A stretch of DNA of 64,000 nt from an uncultured Acetatifactor sp. GTDB lineage: Bacteria > Bacillota > Clostridia > Lachnospirales > Lachnospiraceae. The notes beneath the pieces were generated by a model that made no database searches, had not been told where the DNA came from, and saw nothing but the letters and a program-made list of their open reading frames with translations. The translations under genes were made by a program, and so were the position numbers. The DNA is taken from positions 1-64,000 of the forward strand of contig CANPXL010000002.1 in assembly GCA_947586055.1 (NCBI GenBank), given 5' to 3'. Within the stretch, counting starts at the first letter, position 1. Every line of letters starts with the position of its first letter. Below, in pieces: positions 56,981 through 64,000 of the stretch.

Positions 56981-58378
56981 TTATCCCTGTTCGTCCAGAT
57001 ACAGCTGCACGCGGTTCTGGATCTTTTCGATCACATCCTCCTTACTTCTGTCTCCTTCCAGATAATCCTCCGCTTCCTCATACACAATGTCCAGGATGGC
57101 CTCCGTCCGCCTTGGCAGAAACCGCGCATCCTCGTAGGCGTCCAGCATCTCCTGCTTTGTCTCTTCGTTTAAGGGCGCATCGATTGCTCCGACTTCGCTC
57201 AGCTTCGCTGAATACTCCCATGAGGTATTCCAGAGTTCCTTTTGTACCGATTCCCCATAAAAGTCCTGTCCGTCCCGGCTCAGAACAAAGGACAGAAAGG
57301 CGTACGCTCCCTCCAGATGCTCCGTGTTCGCATTGATCATCATAACGTCTGAAGCTGCAGCCGAAGCGTTGTAATGAGGGCCGTCGTCAAAGAAATAGCC
57401 CACGATGACGTTTCCCGGAAACTGCGACGATATTTGATAGGACGGCGGCCCCTGGATATGCACGAAGTAATCATTCACCACCGAATCATACCCCTTTTTC
57501 CCGTCCTCCCGGTATCGCTTCGACACGTCCAGGAACTTGGAAAAAAGCGGTCCCGTAAAGTCGCAGGTCTTTTTTTCCCAGTCGATCATCCCCCAGAGAT
57601 CCTCCGACCCCTCCAGAAAATACGCAAGGATATATCTCCCTCCCGTCATCGGGCCAAGAAATGAACCGTGTCCCGGATATTCCAGCAGAAGATCCGCAAA
57701 AGACTCTATATCCTGAGGCGGCTGACTATCTCCCAGAACTGCCGCATCCACACAGTAGCCGCGAATCGACATCTCCGGGACAATCCCATAAATCCGGTCT
57801 CCGGAAACCGCATAGGCGTATTCGGGAAAAAAGGTCTCCGGCGTCACGCCGCTCTTTTCCAGATAAGGGGAAAGATCCACCAGCACGCCGCTGTCCATGA
57901 TCTCCTGAGTGATTGGAAATACATCTCCTGTCAGAATATCCGGTCCTCCCCCGGCTCCCACTTCCACCGACAGTCTCTCCCGCATGGTACCCAATTCTTC
58001 TCCGCTATAACACGTCCGCAGTTCCACACTGTATTTTGTATTTCTCCTATTGAACTCCGCCACCACATCTTCAATGAGATTGGTCTCATTTTCACCGGTG
58101 GGCATCACCACGGTCGCAAGAGTGATCACGGTTTTTTCTTCGGGCTCCGTCTCGCTTTCCGACGCAGAACTGCCCTCTTCCGGCGAGATACTTTCCATTT
58201 CACCCCATTTGCGGTTAAATTCCCCGTCGTCGGCGTGATATAAGATCTCGATGTCCTCCGGCTCCTGAGATTCCTGCGCCGTCTCTCCGGCGCCACAGCC
58301 GGATAAAAGCAGCGCCGCGGAAGCCAAAAGGGCCATCCCCCTCATCGGTCTTTTTCTCTTTGTGTGATTGTTTACCAT
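56981..58378 (-). CDS. Extracellular solute-binding lipoprotein, tandem copy 3
   Basis: Near-identical to copy 1; lipobox LLLSGCG. Confidence 0.88.
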   Translation of the reverse strand: MVNNHTKRKRPMRGMALLASAALLLSGCGAGETAQESQEPEDIEILYHADDGEFNRKWGEMESISPEEGSSASESETEPEEKTVITLATVVMPTGENETNLIEDVVAEFNRRNTKYSVELRTCYSGEELGTMRERLSVEVGAGGGPDILTGDVFPITQEIMDSGVLVDLSPYLEKSGVTPETFFPEYAYAVSGDRIYGIVPEMSIRGYCVDAAVLGDSQPPQDIESFADLLLEYPGHGSFLGPMTGGRYILAYFLEGSEDLWGMIDWEKKTCDFTGPLFSKFLDVSKRYREDGKKGYDSVVNDYFVHIQGPPSYQISSQFPGNVIVGYFFDDGPHYNASAAASDVMMINANTEHLEGAYAFLSFVLSRDGQDFYGESVQKELWNTSWEYSAKLSEVGAIDAPLNEETKQEMLDAYEDARFLPRRTEAILDIVYEEAEDYLEGDRSKEDVIEKIQNRVQLYLDEQG

Positions 58379-58616
58379 GGCGTTTCCCCCTTTCCCGTTA
58401 TCCGTTTCCTGTCCAGTCTTACCGGTTTGATCTTATTATAATACCTATTTTACCCCCCCGGGACAGCCTGTCAAGTCCGCCGTTTCTTCGGACCGGTTTC
58501 CGTTTCTTCAGACCGGTTTTCTGTCTCCACAAATTCTGCCTTACCAGAAATGCCATGATTTTTGTTTCCCCATGCTAATTCCCACGCTGCGGTATGTCTT
58601 CATGTTCTTCCATAGC

Positions 58617-58650
58617 AAAAGTGCCGCAAAAACCTGCTGCGACACTTTTA
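58617..58650 (-). terminator. Terminator hairpin downstream of copy 4
   Basis: AAAAGTGTCGCAGCAGGTTTTTGCGGCACTTTTG, same element as at 56930. Confidence 0.75.
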
Positions 58651-58667
58651 TCGAAATCCCTTCCTTA

Positions 58668-60068
58668 TTATCCCTGTTCGTCCAGATACAGCTGCACGCG
58701 GTTCTGGATCTTTTCGATCACATCCTCCTTGCTTCTGTCTCCTTCCAGATAATCCGCCGCTTCCTCATACACAATGTCCAGGATGGCCTCCGTCCGCCTT
58801 GGCAGAAACCGCGCATCCTCGTAGGCGTCTAATATCTCCTGCTTTGTCTCTTCGTTTAACGGCGCATCAATTGTTCCGACTTCGCTCAGCTTCGCTGAAT
58901 ACTCCCACGAGGTATCCCAGAGCTCCTTTTGCATCGGCTCTCCATAAAAATTCTGTCCGTCCCGGCTCAGAACAAAGGACAGAAAGGCGTACGCTCCCTC
59001 CAGATGCTCCGTGTTCGCATTGATCATCATAACGTCTGTAGCTGCAGCCGAAGTGATGTAATGAGGGCCGTCGTCAAAGAAACAGCCCACGAAGACGTTC
59101 CCCGGAAACTGCGACGATATTTGATAGGACGGCGGCCCCTGGATATGCACGTAGTAATCATTCACCACCGGATCATACCCCTTTTTCCCGTCCTCCCGGT
59201 ATCGCTTCGACACGTCCAGAAACTTGGAAAACAGAGGCCCCGTAAAGTCGCAGGTCTTTTTTTCCCAGTCGATCATCCCCCAGAGATCCTCCGACCCCTC
59301 CAGAAAATACGCAAGGATATATCTCCCTCCCATCATCGGGCCAAGAAATGAACCGTGTCCCGGATATTCCAGCAGAAGATCCACAAAAGACTCTATATCC
59401 TGAGGCGGCTGACTGTCTCCCAGAACTTCCGCATCCACACAGTAGCCGCGAACCAACATCTGCGGGACAATTCCATAAATCCGGTCTCCGGAAACCGCAT
59501 AGGCGTATTCGGGAAAGAAGGTCTCCGGCGTCACACCGCTCTTTTCCAGATAAGGGGAAAGGTCCACCAGTACGCCGCTGTCCATGATCTCCTGAGTGAT
59601 GGGAAATACTTCACCGGTCAAAATATCCGGTCCTCCCCCGGCTCCCACTTCCACCGACAGTCTATCCCGCATGGTCGCCAATTCATCTCCGGCATAACAC
59701 GTCCGCAGTTCCACACTGTATTTTGTATTTCTCCTATTAAACTCCGCCACCACATCTTCAATGGTATTGGTCGCATTTTCACCGGTGGGCATCACCTCGG
59801 TTGCAAGAGTGATCACAGTCTTTTCTTCGGGCTCCGTCTCACTTTCCGCCGCAGAACTGACCTCTTCCGACGAAATACTTCCCATTTCACCCCATTTGCG
59901 GTTAAACTCCCCGTCGTCGGCGTGATAAAAGATCTCGATGTCCTCCGGCTCCTGAGATTCCTGCGCCGTCTCTCCGGCGCCGCAGCCGGATGAAAGCAGC
60001 AGCGCGGCGGAAGCCAAAAGGGCCATCCCCCCCATCGGTCCTTTTCTCTTTGTGTGATTGTTTACCAT
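58668..60068 (-). CDS. Extracellular solute-binding lipoprotein, tandem copy 4
   Basis: Near-identical to copy 1; lipobox LLLSSGCG. Confidence 0.88.
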   Translation of the reverse strand: MVNNHTKRKGPMGGMALLASAALLLSSGCGAGETAQESQEPEDIEIFYHADDGEFNRKWGEMGSISSEEVSSAAESETEPEEKTVITLATEVMPTGENATNTIEDVVAEFNRRNTKYSVELRTCYAGDELATMRDRLSVEVGAGGGPDILTGEVFPITQEIMDSGVLVDLSPYLEKSGVTPETFFPEYAYAVSGDRIYGIVPQMLVRGYCVDAEVLGDSQPPQDIESFVDLLLEYPGHGSFLGPMMGGRYILAYFLEGSEDLWGMIDWEKKTCDFTGPLFSKFLDVSKRYREDGKKGYDPVVNDYYVHIQGPPSYQISSQFPGNVFVGCFFDDGPHYITSAAATDVMMINANTEHLEGAYAFLSFVLSRDGQNFYGEPMQKELWDTSWEYSAKLSEVGTIDAPLNEETKQEILDAYEDARFLPRRTEAILDIVYEEAADYLEGDRSKEDVIEKIQNRVQLYLDEQG

Positions 60069-60200
60069 GGCGTTTCCCCTTTCCCGTTGCCCGTCTCCTG
60101 AAAAAGCCCGGGAATCCTGCCGGGATTCGTTACCCGTCCGGATTCCCGGGACAGTTTACAGATCAGTGACACAATTCTTACTATCTCATCTTATTTACGC

Positions 60201-60530
60201 TCAGTGCAAATAATACCCGCAGACACAGTACATTGTACCGGGAACCTGCGTATGGGGCTCTGAGACTCTTACAGTGATTTCTTGCACATTTCCTTTGCAT
60301 ACTCCGCATCTGTAAATTTGCACATATTGTCTCTGATGCCCAGACGGCCCCGCATTGGTGTATACTTCATTTTTAATACCTGCTTCTTCTTGATAAGGAT
60401 GCTTACATTCGTCCTCTGATACCTGCACATTTTTCTCCGCCGCAGACGCCGGGAAAGCAAAAGCCGTCGTTCCCAGAACCGCCAGGGACAGAAGAACCGC
60501 TGATACCGTTTTCTTAACTCCATTTTTCAT
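60201..60530 (-). CDS. Small secreted Cys/His-rich protein
   Basis: Sec signal peptide MKNGVKKTVSAVLLSLAVLGTTAFAFPASAAEKN; C-terminal CGVC and CVC motifs; RBS AAGGAGG. Confidence 0.7.
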   Translation of the reverse strand: MKNGVKKTVSAVLLSLAVLGTTAFAFPASAAEKNVQVSEDECKHPYQEEAGIKNEVYTNAGPSGHQRQYVQIYRCGVCKGNVQEITVRVSEPHTQVPGTMYCVCGYYLH

Positions 60531-60560
60531 AGAAATAATCCTCCTTTTTCCGGCCGGCTT

Positions 60561-60601
60561 ATTTCTGACACTATAATATCACATTTTGTCAGAAATGCCA
60601 A
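60561..60601 (-). promoter_or_regulatory. Promoter overlapped by a perfect 10-bp dyad (putative operator)
   Basis: ATTTCTGACA-N16-TGTCAGAAAT; minus-strand TTGGCA-N17-TATTAT. Confidence 0.6.
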
Positions 60602-60647
60602 TAGTTTTTCGTTACTTTTTTATTGTACAATTCAACTTTACATTATT

Positions 60648-60698
60648 CCATAACAAAAGTGTCACAAAAAAATCTTTTTTGTGACACTTTTGTTATGG
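60648..60698. repeat. 24-bp perfect inverted repeat with 3-nt loop
   Basis: CCATAACAAAAGTGTCACAAAAAA-ATC-TTTTTTGTGACACTTTTGTTATGG. Confidence 0.9.
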
Positions 60699-60767
60699 TC
60701 ATTTATTTCCTCTGTATTATAATATTATATATGGTTTTCTATAAAACAGCAGAAAGGAGCAAATTAT

Positions 60768-60926
60768 ATGAAAAATAAAATTCCCCTTTTAAAACGAATA
60801 ACAGTTCTGCTGTCCCCGCATGCGACCCTCAATACCGTTATCCCTTTTACTATGTGTGATATATCCGGACCGCCCGAAGCGTCTGTTCAATCCGATTACA
60901 TAAAAGATGTCACACATACTTTTTAA
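60768..60926 (+). CDS. 52-aa small ORF convergent with the dual-HTH regulator; candidate signalling peptide precursor
   Basis: gaaaggag RBS, ATG 60768, TAA 60924-60926: MKNKIPLLKRITVLLSPHATLNTVIPFTMCDISGPPEASVQSDYIKDVTHTF; TATAAT-like -10 near 60718. Confidence 0.5.
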   Translation: MKNKIPLLKRITVLLSPHATLNTVIPFTMCDISGPPEASVQSDYIKDVTHTF

Positions 60927-62767
60927 TTATCATAAAACTTCTTCCAATGCTGTTCCAAAAAGATCACTTCATCCGAATCAGAAAATAAATATGCAAGCGA
61001 AAGTGCCGCCTTCATAAAACAACGGCGTTTTTCTTTGTCATCGCCCTCCTGCAGCTGTTCCATATTCCATGTGCGGTCATATAAGGTGAGCCGAAGCACA
61101 TCCGCTTTGCCAGTCACAAGCGCCATCCGGATCGCATTGTCTTCCACCCGAATCGCTTCCGTATATTCCTGCCGGTTTCCCAGCAAATCTCCTAAGTTCC
61201 GCAGCGCTCTTTCATAATTATCCATACCTTTGCGCCTTGCCGGATCCAGCCTATCATAGTACTGTAATAAAAGACGAAGCCACACAATACCTCTGTCCCG
61301 TTGCCCAACCTTTTCACAACCGTAAGAAATCCCATTGACAATAGTCGCTTCTGCTTTTGTAAAGTACCAGGAGCCTAAATGCTCCGGCTCTTTGTCCGGC
61401 ACCGTTATATGTAATGCATCCCATAGTCTTTTCTGCTCTGTTTCTGCATCTATCTTTCCCGCTCCGTACAGCGTCAGCGTCTCCAGGGCCAGCAGATACT
61501 GATCCGCATACCGGCTATGCCCCGTTTCTCTGACCAGCTTTTTTACCAGCGGCAGCGCTTCTTCATTCCGGCCAAAGCGGGTCAGCATATTGATCTCTTC
61601 CACCGTCCTGTGAAGCCCCGCATTCCCTGTCTGGGCGGACATCACGATACTTCCCCCCGGCAGATTCAGTTTTTTCAGAAGTCCTGTCAGGACGCCCTGC
61701 TTCGGAACTACCGCGCCGCGCTCGATTCTGGAAACCGTCACCGGATTGCAGACGCCCTCCGCCAGCGCTTCCTGCGTCATTCCAAGAGCCTGCCGCCTTC
61801 CTTTTATCAGGTCGGCCAGCACATAAGTTTCCTCCACATCATCCGTCAGATACCAGATCCATTCCCCGGGCCTTACATCGTATTCTCCATACAGCCACCG
61901 CAGGGAAGCGCATAGCTGCTCCGCACGGCTTCTCTCCTGATGCGCGCCGTCCGCCGGAAGGTGCCGCAGCCGGTATTCCGTAAGCTCCCGCAGGTAAAAC
62001 AGACTCCCCTGACGCTTGATCTCTTCCATGCACGATGCATATATCCCGGCGCTTTCGTCCGTCTCTCTCCCGCTTTGTTCCAAAAGCACAAGAATCCGAT
62101 AACCGATCTGAACAGAAAATGCGGCTTTTTCCCGCCCCAGGGACTCCCTGCTCAGCTGCCCGAGTATCTTTCGGTACCCGGACAACGCCTCCCCGCTCTT
62201 TCCCGTTTCTTCCAGTATCCGCAGATACAGGCATTTTATGGACAATTCTATATGGCTCATCCGCAGGGGCTGCGTCCCCTCCAGCAGCCGCGCGGGCATC
62301 GTAACGCTCCACGCCTGCCGCAGCTTTTCAGCTATCCGCTCCAAATCCCCGGCCGTTTCCCTCCGCGCTCTGAAATCCCATACGGATTCCGCCAGCATCC
62401 GGAACTGTTCATGCAGTCTGCTCTGACCCTTCGTCAGGCGGATGTATTCTTCCCGGGCCCTCCGATATTCCCTTTCCTGTCCGGAGTCCACCGCCGCGGC
62501 CAGATCTTCTCTGGCGCAAAGCCATTCCTGCTCCCGTGTGTTCAGAAAATACAAAAAGCGCTCCTGCGACACCCCAAGCCGCTGCAGCAGCGCTTCCGAC
62601 ACAATTTTTTCACAGCCCCTCTCCCCTGTTTCGATCCGCGCCAGATAACTGCGCGAGCAGACACCCGCGCAGAGCTGCTGGGCACTGACGCCCGCCCGGA
62701 TGCGCTCCCGGCCGATGATCGTTCCGATCTGACTGTATTCCGTTTCCCTGTTCTCTTCTGTATTCAC
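60923..62767 (-). CDS. Transcriptional regulator with two XRE-type HTH domains and TPR-like helical repeats
   Basis: HTH1 IGTIIGRERIRAGVSAQQLCAGVCSRSYLARIETGER; HTH2 LADLIKGRRQALGMTQEALAEGVCNPVTVSRIERGAVVP; remainder alpha-helical. Confidence 0.82.
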   Translation of the reverse strand: MNTEENRETEYSQIGTIIGRERIRAGVSAQQLCAGVCSRSYLARIETGERGCEKIVSEALLQRLGVSQERFLYFLNTREQEWLCAREDLAAAVDSGQEREYRRAREEYIRLTKGQSRLHEQFRMLAESVWDFRARRETAGDLERIAEKLRQAWSVTMPARLLEGTQPLRMSHIELSIKCLYLRILEETGKSGEALSGYRKILGQLSRESLGREKAAFSVQIGYRILVLLEQSGRETDESAGIYASCMEEIKRQGSLFYLRELTEYRLRHLPADGAHQERSRAEQLCASLRWLYGEYDVRPGEWIWYLTDDVEETYVLADLIKGRRQALGMTQEALAEGVCNPVTVSRIERGAVVPKQGVLTGLLKKLNLPGGSIVMSAQTGNAGLHRTVEEINMLTRFGRNEEALPLVKKLVRETGHSRYADQYLLALETLTLYGAGKIDAETEQKRLWDALHITVPDKEPEHLGSWYFTKAEATIVNGISYGCEKVGQRDRGIVWLRLLLQYYDRLDPARRKGMDNYERALRNLGDLLGNRQEYTEAIRVEDNAIRMALVTGKADVLRLTLYDRTWNMEQLQEGDDKEKRRCFMKAALSLAYLFSDSDEVIFLEQHWKKFYDN

Positions 62768-62777
62768 CGTATCCCGA

Positions 62778-63674
62778 TTACTCCTTCACCCTGATCTCCA
62801 TCCCTTTGTTGATACTCCGGATCCGCACGCTCTTATGGCTCCCGCCGTTCTCTCCGTCAAGGGTCCACGCCACGGGTTCCTCCGCCTCCAGGCTCAGGCT
62901 TGCGGTATGAAAAGTGTACATGAGATTTGTGTCAATATTTCGATTAAGCAGCGAGCGGATGATGTTGTTAAGTTCGATGGGGTTTCTGGGCCGCTTGATC
63001 AGCGTCACTTCAAAGAGTCCGTCGTCAAGCTTTACATCTTTTCCCGTGATGTTTTTAAAGCCGCCCACGGACAGGGAATTTGTGATCATGCCGAAGATAA
63101 ATTCCTCCGAGACGGTCCTGTCCTCCCAGCTTACCCGCATGGGAAACGACTTAATGGAAGGCAGCCGCTTCACTCCCTCCAGCAGATACGCCATGTGTCC
63201 CAGCAGATTTTTCGCATCCTGTCCGGTCTCATAGGATACCTCCGTAAAAATCCCGAAGGCGGCGACATATACAAAGATATCTTCGTTAAACGCGCCGATG
63301 TCGCAGGGAAAATTTTTTCCTTCCACGGCGATCTGCGCCGCCCGGAGCATATCCTTCGGCAGAGACAGGCTTCCTCCGAAATCGTTTGTGCTTCCCGCGG
63401 GAATATAGCCGATGGGAGTCCGGAAACCGCTCTCGATCATGCCGGTCACGGTCTCGTCCAGCGTGCCGTCCCCGCCGCTACACACCACCAGTCCGTAATC
63501 CTCCGAGCGCGTCTCCATAATGTGTCTGGCGTCTCCCTGGGACTGTGTGGGACATACCGTACTTTCATATCCCGCCTTTGCAAAGATATCGAGAATATCC
63601 GCCAGCCTGGTTCTGATCTTTGCCTTGCCCGCCTTGGGATTGTAAATAAAAAGCAGCTTTTTGCCCATAGTCAT
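62778..63674 (-). CDS. Diacylglycerol kinase family lipid kinase (YegS-like)
   Basis: LLFIYNPKAGKAKIRTRLADILDIF; VVCSGGDGTLDETVTGMI; PIGYIPAGSTNDFGGSL. Confidence 0.93.
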   Translation of the reverse strand: MTMGKKLLFIYNPKAGKAKIRTRLADILDIFAKAGYESTVCPTQSQGDARHIMETRSEDYGLVVCSGGDGTLDETVTGMIESGFRTPIGYIPAGSTNDFGGSLSLPKDMLRAAQIAVEGKNFPCDIGAFNEDIFVYVAAFGIFTEVSYETGQDAKNLLGHMAYLLEGVKRLPSIKSFPMRVSWEDRTVSEEFIFGMITNSLSVGGFKNITGKDVKLDDGLFEVTLIKRPRNPIELNNIIRSLLNRNIDTNLMYTFHTASLSLEAEEPVAWTLDGENGGSHKSVRIRSINKGMEIRVKE

Positions 63675-63797
63675 CTCCCGTTTGCCGTCTCCGACGCCGT
63701 AACCGGCGTATCGTATGTTCTGTGTAAAAAAAGGCGAAACCAACAGCAATCCATTGACTCCGCCCTGTTTTTATTTCGTCTTTCCTGCCTTTGACCT

Positions 63798-64000
63798 TTA
63801 TTCGTTCTTACCGCTGAGGAACTGTTCAATCCCCTTCAGCGCTTCCTGCTCGTCGGCGCCCTCTACGGAAACCTTCAGCGCCTCGCCGTTATCCAGACCG
63901 AGACTCATCATTCCCATAATACTCTTCGCGTTTACTCTCTTTTCTCCGGATTCAATGTAGATCCTGCTTTCGTACTTGCTCGCTTCCTGTACCAGAAGTG
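63798..64000 (-). CDS. HPr phosphocarrier, N-terminus truncated by window edge
   Basis: Reverse translation LLVQEASKYESRIYIESGEKRVNAKSIMGMMSLGLDNGEALKVSVEGADEQEALKGIEQFLSGKNE*. Confidence 0.88.
   Translation of the reverse strand, partial: LLVQEASKYESRIYIESGEKRVNAKSIMGMMSLGLDNGEALKVSVEGADEQEALKGIEQFLSGKNE

Larger units (their letters stand above)
53908..60068 (-). repeat. Four-copy tandem gene array (about 1.4 kb coding unit plus shared flanks)
   Basis: Repeated coding sequence, repeated upstream tattataataagatcaaaccggtaagaccgg leader, repeated AAAGTGTCGCAGCAGG hairpin after copies 3 and 4. Confidence 0.92.

Noticed and set aside
54169-59993. Repeated plus-strand ORFs across the lipoprotein array (e.g. 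54169, 57668, 59355)
   Set aside because: They recur only because the sense genes are duplicated; reverse complements of conserved coding sequence.
53908-60068. Array considered as a composite mobile element
   Set aside because: No transposase, integrase or terminal repeats seen; simple tandem gene duplication explains it.
1-64000. Search for CRISPR arrays, tRNA/rRNA genes, prophage or anti-phage defence genes
   Set aside because: No regularly spaced repeats, tRNA-like cloverleaf sequences, phage structural genes or recognisable defence families noticed in either strand; a dedicated scan was not possible.

Overview
Clostridia-type chromosomal window (Lachnospiraceae-like by gene content), almost entirely coded on the minus strand. 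About 0.1-26.4 kb is conserved housekeeping: U32 peptidase, YrrM-like methyltransferase, RNase J, Fur, RuvX, IreB, MtaB, ThiI/NifS, RsmE/PrmA, hrcA-grpE-dnaK-dnaJ with a perfect CIRCE, UppP, patatin, aminotransferase, GlpK and an Amt-PII fusion. About 26.6-50.2 kb is a surface-glycan / CDP-alditol locus. Its core (about 31.3-45.3 kb) is visibly AT-rich against GC-rich flanks. Ten consecutive genes (27.7-41.8 kb), with very different catalytic domains, all carry the same kind of extra GxGxxx...DND Rossmann-like module at their N-terminus, C-terminus or middle. The locus also encodes unusual fusions: methyltransferase + kinase-like + Rossmann + cytidylyltransferase, TagD-like + Gfo/Idh/MocA, and TagF-like + propeller-like repeats. 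About 50.4-64 kb holds GNAT, cyclophilin, PAS and Fba genes. It also has four tandem paralogous solute-binding lipoproteins with no ABC permease or ATPase, and a small secreted Cys-rich protein. A dual-HTH, TPR-like regulator lies convergent with an unannotated 52-aa ORF that could be a signalling peptide. The window ends in a diacylglycerol kinase and a truncated HPr. I saw no CRISPR array, tRNA, rRNA or transposase. All family calls are by eye from the translations; no searches were run.
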